From: Krasilnikovia cinnamomea
GTDB taxonomy: Bacteria; Actinomycetota; Actinomycetes; Mycobacteriales; Micromonosporaceae
Length of the DNA: 64,000 nucleotides
Direction of reading: 5' to 3'
NCBI RefSeq assembly: GCF_004217545.1
Contig: NZ_SHKY01000001.1
Location: 124,001 to 188,000, forward strand
Shown here: positions 1 to 6,640 of the stretch, in pieces
Layout: every line of letters begins with the position of its first letter
How positions within the stretch are numbered: position 1 is the first letter of the stretch
Program-made: the position numbers and the translations under genes
Notes under the pieces: model-generated
What the model saw: the letters and a program-made list of their open reading frames with translations, nothing else
Told to the model about the DNA's origin: nothing
Databases searched by the model: none

Positions 1-16
1 GTGCGGGGCCCTTTCG

Positions 17-595
17 TCAGGGTGCGCCCAGTCCCCGGGTGTAGGTGTCCACCACGAGGTCGGGGGCGGAGCGGGGGGCGAGGTGTCCGGAGTAGACGGA
101 TTCGGCGGCGACGTACACGAGGGAGTAGAAGGTCTGCAGCAGCCAGTGGTCGGCGACCTCGGCGCGCAGCAGACCCCGGTCGCGGGCCCGCTTGAGGACG
201 GTGAGGGCCTGCGGCTCGACGCTCTTCCACCGCCGGCCGATGTCCTCGGCGTGGTCGAAGATCGGGTTGCGCCACAGGAACGCGAGGTGCGGGCCCACCG
301 CGATCATCGCCTCGGCGAGCGCGCGCAGCCCGCCGTCGGGGGCGTCGGCGGCGCGCACGGCCGTACCGATCCGCTGCTCCCACAGGTCGATGGCCCGGTG
401 GCCGACCGCGCGCAGCAGGTCGTCGCGGGTGGCGTAGTGCTTGTGCAGGGTGGTGCGGCCGATGCCGGCCGCCTCGGCGACCTCGGCGAGCGACGCGGCG
501 GGGTCGGCGACGAGGACTTCGACCGCGACGTCGAGCAGGGCGGCCGCGGTGGCCAGACGTACGGCGGAGCGCCGCCGAGCCACGCGAACACTCAT
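17..595 (-). CDS. TetR/AcrR family transcriptional regulator
   Basis: A 192-residue TetR-type repressor. The N-terminal third carries the helix-turn-helix: an alanine-rich helix, then SLAEVAEAAGIGRTTLHKHY, the usual TetR recognition helix (G-x-x-TL-x-x-HY). The remaining ~130 residues are the helical ligand-binding and dimer domain, which gives no hint of ligand. The start is taken at ATG 595; a GTG two codons upstream (601) is possible. It is divergent from the DUF3626 gene at 659 across 63 bases that hold a near-palindrome, GTTCAGCCGAAC (616-627), a plausible operator. Inference: it controls itself and perhaps the DUF3626 gene. Confidence 0.9.
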   Translation of the reverse strand: MSVRVARRRSAVRLATAAALLDVAVEVLVADPAASLAEVAEAAGIGRTTLHKHYATRDDLLRAVGHRAIDLWEQRIGTAVRAADAPDGGLRALAEAMIAVGPHLAFLWRNPIFDHAEDIGRRWKSVEPQALTVLKRARDRGLLRAEVADHWLLQTFYSLVYVAAESVYSGHLAPRSAPDLVVDTYTRGLGAP

Positions 596-615
596 GTTCA
601 CAACGGTACAGACGT

Positions 616-627
616 GTTCAGCCGAAC
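616..627. promoter_or_regulatory. Candidate TetR operator
   Basis: GTTCAGCCGAAC is palindromic at 10 of 12 positions and lies in the 63-base gap between the divergent tetR and DUF3626 genes. Position and symmetry fit a TetR operator; nothing else supports it. Confidence 0.3.
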
Positions 628-658
628 TCCATACGTGGACCGATGCGGATCGTGGTAC

Positions 659-1510
659 ATGTGCCCGGTGCGATCCGGACGGGACGGCGAGGAACCGTGG
701 CAGCGGGCGCTGCGCCACGTCGCGGCCCGGTCCCGCGGAGCGCCGGTGGACCCGGCGCTGCGGATCACGCTGAACTTCCATCCGGATCGCCTCGTGGGCG
801 GCACCCCGATCCTGGCGGCCCTCGCGGCCGACGGTACGTACGTCTCCCAATTCGTCACCGGCACCAGCAACGGCGGGCTGACCGCCTATCCGGGTGGCGA
901 CCGGTGGCGCTGGGAGAGCCGCATCTTCGGCGGCGCCTATGACGCCGCTCCCGCCCACCTACGACCCGTCTACGGTGCACTGAACGTCCGGCGTAGCCCG
1001 GTGGGCGCCGCACCCCGCTTCGGATCGGCGCACCTGCGCCTGACCGGGGCGGCCGTGTCCCGGGCCACGTTCTGTTATCCGGACAGCCATCTGGAGCCGA
1101 CGGCCTTCGCGGTGGCGGACCGGATGTCGCTGATCGAGCTGGCCGCCGCCGACTGGCCGGACCGGCTGGACGACTACATCGAGGCCCAGGTGCACCAGCC
1201 CGTCCGGCTCGACGGTGACGTCGAGGCGCTCGTCCTGGATCCGAGTTACCGGGGCACCGACGTCGAGGCCGCCGCCGCGCGGCTGCCCTGCCCTTTGGAG
1301 TGGCATCACGGCTTTCACCTCACCGTGGCGGAGCTGCGGCGCCATCCCGGCTATCGCGGTCGGAAGTACGTCGAGCTGGGCGCCGAACTCGCGGCGGACG
1401 ACCGGCTGACCCCGCGCGTGATCGGCGACGCCGCGCGCACCGGCCGCTACGACGGCCAGGACCTCAAGAAGGTCTGGCACTACCTGGCCCGGTTCGGCGC
1501 GCCGCGCTAA
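659..1510 (+). CDS. DUF3626 domain protein
   Basis: A 283-residue protein matching the DUF3626 family by several conserved blocks: LNFHPDR near the N-terminus, TSNGGLTAYPGGDRWRWES, FGGAYD, YGALN, APRFGSAHLRL, and a late EWHHGFH. The family has no established activity. The many His, Asp and Arg residues in conserved blocks suggest an enzyme, but that is inference. The start is ATG 659, chosen because upstream in-frame sequence overlaps the divergent tetR gene and looks unlike the family. It lies divergent from that TetR gene and convergent with the STAS gene at 1550; the 39 bases between hold only a weak 5-bp dyad. Confidence 0.85.
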   Translation: MCPVRSGRDGEEPWQRALRHVAARSRGAPVDPALRITLNFHPDRLVGGTPILAALAADGTYVSQFVTGTSNGGLTAYPGGDRWRWESRIFGGAYDAAPAHLRPVYGALNVRRSPVGAAPRFGSAHLRLTGAAVSRATFCYPDSHLEPTAFAVADRMSLIELAAADWPDRLDDYIEAQVHQPVRLDGDVEALVLDPSYRGTDVEAAAARLPCPLEWHHGFHLTVAELRRHPGYRGRKYVELGAELAADDRLTPRVIGDAARTGRYDGQDLKKVWHYLARFGAPR

Positions 1511-1549
1511 CCGCGCGACGGCGGGGATCGCCGGGCGCACCGTACGGCG

Positions 1550-1900
1550 TCAGCCGGGGTGGGCCTGCGACGCCCAGGGGGTGCCGGGCAGGCCGAAGAC
1601 CTCCGCGAGCCCGGTGACCCGCAACTGGCGGTGGACGAATTCGCTCGGGTTGCGCAGCGTGAACCGGGCACCCACCTCGCGCGCCGCGTTCGCCCCGGTG
1701 ACCAGCGCGCCCACCCCTATCGAGTCCATGAAGGTGACGAAGGTCAGGTCGACGATCATGCTGACCGGGCGCTCACCGTGCAGAGTAGCCAGCAGGGTGG
1801 CCCGCAACGCGTCGACCGTGGCGGCGTCCAGCGAGCCCCGCACGTCGACGACGATCGCCCCGTCGGCCTGCCGGCGTGTCGTCATCACGGCCTCGCCCAT
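1550..1900 (-). CDS. STAS-domain protein (anti-sigma factor antagonist-like)
   Basis: A 116-residue single STAS domain, the size of SpoIIAA/RsbV-type anti-sigma factor antagonists. It begins with a beta-strand region (GAIVVDVRGSLDAATV), then VSMIVDLTFVTFMDSIGVGAL, where the serine of DSIGVG is the position phosphorylated in the family. No anti-sigma kinase gene lies beside it, so its partner is elsewhere. The start is either the GTG-type codon at 1900 or the ATG at 1885 (MTTRRQ). Upstream at 1940-1957 is a perfect palindrome that may control it. A second STAS gene is at 47772. Confidence 0.85.
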   Translation of the reverse strand: MGEAVMTTRRQADGAIVVDVRGSLDAATVDALRATLLATLHGERPVSMIVDLTFVTFMDSIGVGALVTGANAAREVGARFTLRNPSEFVHRQLRVTGLAEVFGLPGTPWASQAHPG

Positions 1901-1939
1901 CGCGACCTCCGCCCTGGCGACCTGCCCGTGCGATCACGG

Positions 1940-1957
1940 TACAACGGTGCCGTTGTA
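1940..1957. promoter_or_regulatory. Perfect 8-bp inverted repeat upstream of STAS gene
   Basis: TACAACGG and CCGTTGTA flank a two-base centre (TG), forming an 18-bp palindrome 40-55 bases upstream of the STAS start on the minus strand. Size and symmetry resemble a dimeric repressor operator. The binding factor is unknown. Confidence 0.4.
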
Positions 1958-2256
1958 GTCCGCAGGCTGCCGCCCATTCGGGTACGGGCGACGGACAACG
2001 AATGCGGCTGGCCGCGTTGAGTCCGAACTGGGCGGTCGGGCGCGCCGGCCGCGCAAGCGCGGCGGATCCGGGCGGCGGATCCGGGAAGTGTGGGCATGAC
2101 GGAGCCTGTCCTCGTGGGACGGGCCCCGCCATGGACGGCACCGCGGCTGCTGCCCGGCCGGGGATGACGGCGGGCGCCGGGAACCGGAGTGTGTGCGGTG
2201 ACGCTAGGCCAGCGGAAAGGTGCGACGCCGCGCGGCCCGCCGGGGCGTGATCCGGA

Positions 2257-2427
2257 TCATGCGGCCCGGCGCCACCAGCGGGGAGGGCGGAAGCGGGCGC
2301 AGCGGTCCGCCCCGCAGAACGTGCAGTCGGTCCCCCTGCGGTGATGCTCGTGAGCGCGACGCTGATGGCCGCAGACACACAGCGCGTCCTGCCGGTTCAC
2401 CGGGTTACCCAAGGTGTTGGTTCGCAC
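2257..2427 (-). CDS. Small Cys/His-rich putative zinc-binding protein
   Basis: A 56-residue ORF with metal-ligand-like spacing: CVCGH, then a histidine in RAHEHH, then CTFC and a final Cys before RFRPPRWW. I do not know a named family; short actinobacterial proteins with this CxCGH...H...CxxC pattern look familiar but I cannot verify that. The GTG start at 2427 has a GGAG seven bases upstream; a TTG at 2451 would add eight residues. It is on the strand opposite the polysaccharide genes. It lies in an otherwise gene-free stretch of about 1 kb, which is the main reason to doubt or to value it. Confidence 0.5.
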   Translation of the reverse strand: MRTNTLGNPVNRQDALCVCGHQRRAHEHHRRGTDCTFCGADRCARFRPPRWWRRAA

Positions 2428-2909
2428 ACTCTCTGACTCCAGGCGGGCCAATGGGTCACCGGATCAACCTATCCATCTCTCTGTAGGTGACGGGCGTTGA
2501 CGGCCCCTGCAACCGTCCTGCACCCGCAGCAACACCCTCTGTAATGAACGCCCCGCGTGATGGGTTTCACACGGAGGAATCCGACATTATTTTTTTGTCT
2601 TTTAACAACCACGACTGTAGGGGAATATCGGTTATGTCCGAATTGCCCTTTGCAATGCCTTCGTGGCATCCCGCGTCCGCTACTGGATGTGACGGATGAG
2701 TGCTTATGGCCACCATTGTTGCCCGAGAGCATACCCCCTGCTCATCCGGTTGGCGGCGGCAGCCCGCGCCGATGGGGTCACGCTGTCCCTTTGGTTAGTT
2801 GACGCTACGTAGCGGGTTGCTAGATTTGGCAGCAGTGACAAGTCGCCTGCGTTTTCACCACCGAAAGCGCCTGATTCGACCGCATCTGCCGCCCCGGAAA
2901 GGGACCGAC
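2428..2909. other. Intergenic region, AT-rich in part, upstream of polysaccharide locus
   Basis: No convincing gene. At 2585-2640 the GC content falls well below that of the surroundings (a run of seven T and TTTTAACAACC). Two small hairpins follow: ATTGC/GCAAT and ATGCC/GGCAT around 2642-2669. A clear sigma-70-like promoter lies at 2799-2826. The stretch probably carries promoters for the small minus-strand gene and for the glycosyltransferase at 2910. Confidence 0.5.
2799..2826 (+). promoter_or_regulatory. Sigma-70-type promoter with palindromic spacer
   Basis: TTGACG (2799-2804) and TAGATT (2821-2826) are separated by 16 bases, a good housekeeping-type promoter. The perfect palindrome CGCTACGTAGCG (2803-2814) overlaps the -35 hexamer and spacer and could be an operator. 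The predicted start leaves a leader of about 75 bases before the glycosyltransferase ATG at 2910. Confidence 0.6.
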
Positions 2910-4025
2910 ATGCAGCTTTCCTCCAGCTCGGGCAACACGCCTCGTAACGGAGATTCATCACCGAAGGTAAGCGTCGTCATTCCTACCCTCAACGAGGAAC
3001 GGAACCTGCCGCACGTCTTCGGGAAGTTGCCGGAGGGCGTGGACGAGGTGATCGTGGTCGATGGCGGGTCCGTGGACCGCACCGTCGAGGTGGCCCGGGA
3101 ACTGCGCCCGGACGTCGTGGTGGTACAGCAGACCCGTACCGGCAAGGGCAACGCACTCGCGTGCGGCTTCGCGGCCTGCACCGGCGACATCATCGTGATG
3201 ATCGATGCGGACGGCTCGACCGACCCGGCTGAGATCCCACTCTTCGTGGCCGAGCTGGTCGGCGGCGCCGAATTCGTGAAGGGTTCGCGCTTCGCCAAGG
3301 GCGGCCACAGCCACGACATCACCCGGCTGCGCAAGCTGGGCAACGACGGCCTCAACCTCGTGGTAAATGTCCTTTTCGGAACGAAGTTCACCGACTTGTG
3401 CTACGGCTACAACGCGTTCTGGCGCCGGGTCGTCCCGGTGCTGGACCTGCCGGACGTCAACCTGCCCCGCCCGGCCGACGGCAGCAAGCTGTGGGGCGAC
3501 GGCTTCGAGATCGAGACGATGATCAACATCCGGGCCGCGGTGGACGGCATGAAGGTCGGCGAGGTCGGCAGCATCGAGCACGAGCGCATCCACGGCGAGA
3601 CCAACCTCAACACCTTCCGCGACGGCTTCCGGGTGCTGCGGACCATCTTCAGCGAGTACGGCCGTGCCCGCGGCCAGCACAAGGCCCGCCACCGCGGCAC
3701 CGCCGCCCAGATCCCGGCCCAGCAGGTCCCGGCCCAGCAGGTCCCGGTGGAGCAGGTCCAGACCGAGCAGGTTGCGGCCGAGCAGGTTGCGGCCGAGCAG
3801 GTCCAGGCCGACGGCGCCACCACCGCCACGACCGAGACCACCTCCGCCCGCATCCCGGCGCAGACCAGCCTCGAGCAGATCGTGAACCGGCCGGCGACGC
3901 CGGGCCGCAACCGCTCGGAGAGCCGTCCGCACGTGGCGCGCATCAACCGTGGCACCCGCGAGGTCGGCACCCGCCGTACGGATGACATCAACGCCCGGCG
4001 GGCCCGCGCGACGCTCGAGGACTGA
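2910..4025 (+). CDS. Family 2 glycosyltransferase with repeat-rich tail
   Basis: A 371-residue cytoplasmic GT-A fold enzyme. It begins VSVVIPTLNEERNL (nucleotide-binding strand), continues with EVIVVDGGSVDRT, and has the acidic metal-binding motif in MIDADGSTDP near residue 103. The FTDLCYGYNAFWRR segment is typical of GT2 enzymes related to polyprenyl-phosphate glycosyltransferases. No membrane helices are evident. From about residue 268 the tail is a pentapeptide-like repeat (QVPAQ, QVAAE and variants) and then a basic segment; the enzyme core does not need it. Start ATG 2910 follows GGAAAGGGA. It is first in a run of three glycosyltransferase genes. Sugar donor and acceptor cannot be read from the sequence. 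Confidence 0.9.
   Translation: MQLSSSSGNTPRNGDSSPKVSVVIPTLNEERNLPHVFGKLPEGVDEVIVVDGGSVDRTVEVARELRPDVVVVQQTRTGKGNALACGFAACTGDIIVMIDADGSTDPAEIPLFVAELVGGAEFVKGSRFAKGGHSHDITRLRKLGNDGLNLVVNVLFGTKFTDLCYGYNAFWRRVVPVLDLPDVNLPRPADGSKLWGDGFEIETMINIRAAVDGMKVGEVGSIEHERIHGETNLNTFRDGFRVLRTIFSEYGRARGQHKARHRGTAAQIPAQQVPAQQVPVEQVQTEQVAAEQVAAEQVQADGATTATTETTSARIPAQTSLEQIVNRPATPGRNRSESRPHVARINRGTREVGTRRTDDINARRARATLED
3711..3813 (+). repeat. In-frame 15-bp degenerate tandem repeat
   Basis: About seven copies of a 15-base unit encode a five-residue motif of the form Q-V-x-x-E/Q in the tail of the first glycosyltransferase. Adjacent copies are nearly identical, for example GAGCAGGTTGCGGCC twice in succession, which suggests slippage or recent expansion. 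Confidence 0.7.
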
Positions 4026-4079
4026 TCCCTCACCGCGCCCCTGCCCCCCGGTCCCGCCGCCTGTCGAGGAGCTCTTCGC

Positions 4080-5057
4080 GTGGAGAACCCCACCTTCCGC
4101 CCTGCCGTCAGCATCGTCATCCCGACCCACAGCGAGAAGCGCTGGTCGATGCTTGTCCGGACCGTCGCGTCCGCCAGGTCCCAGGACTACCCGGCCGCCG
4201 AGGTGGTCGTCGTCGTCGACCACAACCCGGAGCTGTACCGCCGGGCCCGGCGTGACCTGCCCGGCGTGACCGTGCTGGAGAACCTGTACGCCCAGGGCGT
4301 CTCGGGCAACCGGAACACCGGCGCGTTCCACACCAACACGCCGCTGATCGCGTTCCTCGACGACGACGTGGTCGCCGCGACCGACTGGCTGCGCAAGCTC
4401 GTGGCGCCCTTCGCCGACCCGGCCGTGGTCGGCGCGGGCGGTGGGATCAACCCGGCGTGGGAGACCACCCGGCCCCGGTGGATGCCGGACGAGTTCCTCT
4501 GGGCTGTCGGCGGTTCGTACACCGGCATGCCGACCGCCACGGCGCCCATCCGCAACGTCTGGTCGGCCAGCATGGTGGTGCGCCGGGAGACGTTCATGGC
4601 GGTCGGCGGCTTCCGTACCGGCTTCGGGAAGAAGGGCAACCAGGCGCGTCCCGAGGACACCGAGCTGTGCCTGCGGATGAGCGCCCACGCCGGTGGCGGC
4701 TGGATGTACGTCCCGGACGCCGTGATCCGGCACGAGGTGCCCGCCCAGGCGTCCACGTTCAGCTTCTTCCTGCGCCGCTGCTACGCCGAGGGGCGCGGCA
4801 AGGTGCAGATGGCGGGCCTGCTGGATGGTTCGGAGAGCCTCGGCGCCGAGCGTGACTACCTGTGGTCCCTGCCCAAGGCGGTGGTCCGCAACCTCGCCGC
4901 CGCGAGCCGGGGCCGGGGCGTCGCGCACGCCCTGCGCGCCGGCAGCGTGGTCGCCGGAGTGGCCGCCGCGGGCTGGGGCGGGGCGGTGGAGACCGTCGCC
5001 AGCCGCCGCGCGGCGCGGCGCCCGGCCCCCGTCGCCGCCGCCGAGGCGGCCCAGTGA
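4080..5057 (+). CDS. Family 2 glycosyltransferase
   Basis: A 325-residue GT2 enzyme. VSIVIPTHSEKRW opens the nucleotide-binding half, EVVVVVDHNPEL follows, and LIAFLDDDVVAATDW carries the acidic DDD motif near residue 98. PEDTELCLRM is the usual acceptor-side ED motif. The C-terminal ~60 residues are hydrophobic/alanine-rich and may associate with the membrane. The GTG start at 4080 follows GAGGAGC. It lies 54 bases after the first glycosyltransferase, and its stop overlaps the start of the next gene by four bases, so the two are translationally coupled. Substrate unknown. Confidence 0.9.
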   Translation: MENPTFRPAVSIVIPTHSEKRWSMLVRTVASARSQDYPAAEVVVVVDHNPELYRRARRDLPGVTVLENLYAQGVSGNRNTGAFHTNTPLIAFLDDDVVAATDWLRKLVAPFADPAVVGAGGGINPAWETTRPRWMPDEFLWAVGGSYTGMPTATAPIRNVWSASMVVRRETFMAVGGFRTGFGKKGNQARPEDTELCLRMSAHAGGGWMYVPDAVIRHEVPAQASTFSFFLRRCYAEGRGKVQMAGLLDGSESLGAERDYLWSLPKAVVRNLAAASRGRGVAHALRAGSVVAGVAAAGWGGAVETVASRRAARRPAPVAAAEAAQ

Positions 5058-6433
5058 CCGCCGGAGTGAATGGCAAGGTACGGGTGCCCGCGCCACGCGC
5101 CGACGAGGTCCTGACCCGGCCCGCGATCGAGCACACTGGTGAGGTGCTACCCGCCGCCGTGTACGACGTCGACCTGTCCGACCCGCTGCCCACCGTGGGC
5201 GCCGTGGGCGAGGACGGGCGGCGCATCGCCAAGACGTGGTTCCTGGTCCGCTTGTTCACCGAGCCGATCGGTACGCTGCTGCTCGACGTACCCGAAGCGG
5301 GCCTGCGCCCCGGGGAGCTGGCCGCCGCGATCGACGCCGAGCTGGGCGCGAGCCTGCGGCCGCGGCTGGCCGAGTTCGGCCTGGAGGCCCTGCCGGTCGA
5401 CGGGATCACCCCGGAGACCGAGCCCGCCTTCCTGGCCCGCCGCCGCGAGGTGCTGGCGGACGCCCCACCGATCACCGTGGTGATCTGCACCCGGGAACGC
5501 CCCGGCGCGCTCGCCCGCTGCCTGGACAGCCTGATCACCCAGAACTACCCGGACTTCCGGGTGCTGGTGGTCGACAACGCGCCCGAGACCGACGCGACCG
5601 CCGAGGTGGTCCGCTCCGCGGCCCGGCGCGGCCCGGTCGACTACCTGCTGGAGCCGAAGGCGGGGCTGTCGTTCGCCCGCAACGCCGCGGTCGCGGCCGC
5701 GCCGGGCGAGATCCTCGCCTGGATCGACGACGACGAGTACGCCGACCCCAACTGGCTGGCCGAGGTGGCCCGGGCACTGGCCGAGCACCCCGAGGCGGAC
5801 GTCGTCTCCGGCGTGATCGTCCCGGCCGAGCTGGAGACCCAGGCGCAGCTGTGGTTCGAGCAGTTCGGCGGCCACAGCAAGGGCCGCGGCTTCAAGCCGG
5901 ACGTGTTCAGCCCGGCCACCGCGCACCGGCAGAGCCCGCTGTACCCGCTGCCCCCGTTCGGCACGGGCGCGAACATGACGTTCCGGGCGGGCGTCATCGA
6001 GCGGATCGGCGGGTTCGACACCGCGCTGGGCGCCGGCACCCCCGCGATGGGCTCGGAGGACACCCTCGCCTTCACCCAGGTACTGGTCGACGGCGGCACG
6101 ATCGTCTACCAGCCCACGGCGGTCACCCATCACTACCACCGGCGCGACCTCGCGGGCCTGGAGAAGCAGATGGTCGGGTACGGCGCGGGGCTCACCGCGG
6201 CGTACACGAGCCTGCTGATGCACCGGCCCGGCCTGCTGTGGCCGCTGCTCAAGCTGGTACCGAGCGCGCTGCGCGACCTCACCGGCAGCGACAGCCTGCG
6301 GGTCTCCACGCTGCAGGACGACTTCCCACGGGAGCTGCTCAAGGCGAACCGGCGCGGCATGATCGCCGGGCCCCGGGCGTACCTGAAGGGTCGTCGCGCG
6401 GCCAAGGCCAAGAACCGGAAGGCCGGCCGCTGA
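5054..6433 (+). CDS. Family 2 glycosyltransferase with N-terminal extension
   Basis: A 459-residue protein. The first ~135 residues are an extension of unknown function (VYDVDLSDPLP, KTWFLVRLFTEPIGTLLLDV). It is followed by a GT2 catalytic domain: ITVVICTRERPGALARCL, VLVVDNAPETDAT, and EILAWIDDDEYADPNW with the DDD metal-binding motif. A later GSEDTLAF matches the acceptor-side ED block. The basic C-terminus (KGRRAAKAKNRKAGR) is distinctive. The GTG start at 5054 overlaps the previous stop in GTGA. A strong hairpin at 6452-6488 follows the stop, suggesting the three-gene glycosyltransferase unit ends or is attenuated here. Confidence 0.88.
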   Translation: MTAGVNGKVRVPAPRADEVLTRPAIEHTGEVLPAAVYDVDLSDPLPTVGAVGEDGRRIAKTWFLVRLFTEPIGTLLLDVPEAGLRPGELAAAIDAELGASLRPRLAEFGLEALPVDGITPETEPAFLARRREVLADAPPITVVICTRERPGALARCLDSLITQNYPDFRVLVVDNAPETDATAEVVRSAARRGPVDYLLEPKAGLSFARNAAVAAAPGEILAWIDDDEYADPNWLAEVARALAEHPEADVVSGVIVPAELETQAQLWFEQFGGHSKGRGFKPDVFSPATAHRQSPLYPLPPFGTGANMTFRAGVIERIGGFDTALGAGTPAMGSEDTLAFTQVLVDGGTIVYQPTAVTHHYHRRDLAGLEKQMVGYGAGLTAAYTSLLMHRPGLLWPLLKLVPSALRDLTGSDSLRVSTLQDDFPRELLKANRRGMIAGPRAYLKGRRAAKAKNRKAGR

Positions 6434-6451
6434 GCGCGTGACTCCTCCGTT

Positions 6452-6488
6452 CGCCGGGAAGTTCCCCCGAAAAGGGGCATTCCCGGCG
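6452..6488 (+). terminator. Nested hairpin after glycosyltransferase genes
   Basis: Outer arms CGCCGGGAA (6452-6460) and TTCCCGGCG (6480-6488) enclose an inner CCCC-GAAAA-GGGG hairpin, 18 bases after the stop at 6433. There is no T tract, as is common for terminators in high-GC actinomycetes. Confidence 0.55.
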
Positions 6489-6505
6489 GGCCGGACTCGT
6501 ATCAC

Positions 6506-6525
6506 GCTGATGGTCGGCCATCAGC
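6506..6525. promoter_or_regulatory. 8-bp inverted repeat upstream of membrane protein
   Basis: GCTGATGG and CCATCAGC flank TCGG, 115 bases upstream of the ATG at 6641. It could be an operator or a leader hairpin. Confidence 0.3.
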
Positions 6526-6640
6526 TCATGGGCGCGGCCCGGCCGGACTGCTCGTTTCCGGCCGGATCGGGGACCATGGTGTGTCGGGCCGTACGGCCCG
6601 CGCCCCGCCGTCCCGGTCCACGCCTCACGGGGATAACCGC

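Noticed and set aside
83..658. N-terminal extension of the DUF3626 protein
   Set aside because: It runs opposite the tetR gene and matches no DUF3626 feature; ATG 659 is better placed.
2487..2699. 70-residue plus-strand frame in the AT-rich intergenic stretch
   Set aside because: No family resemblance and no convincing ribosome site; composition unlike coding DNA of the window.
2958..5096. 712-residue open frame opposite the glycosyltransferase genes
   Set aside because: Long antisense frames are expected from high third-position GC. It spans two real GT2 genes and has no domain or start support.
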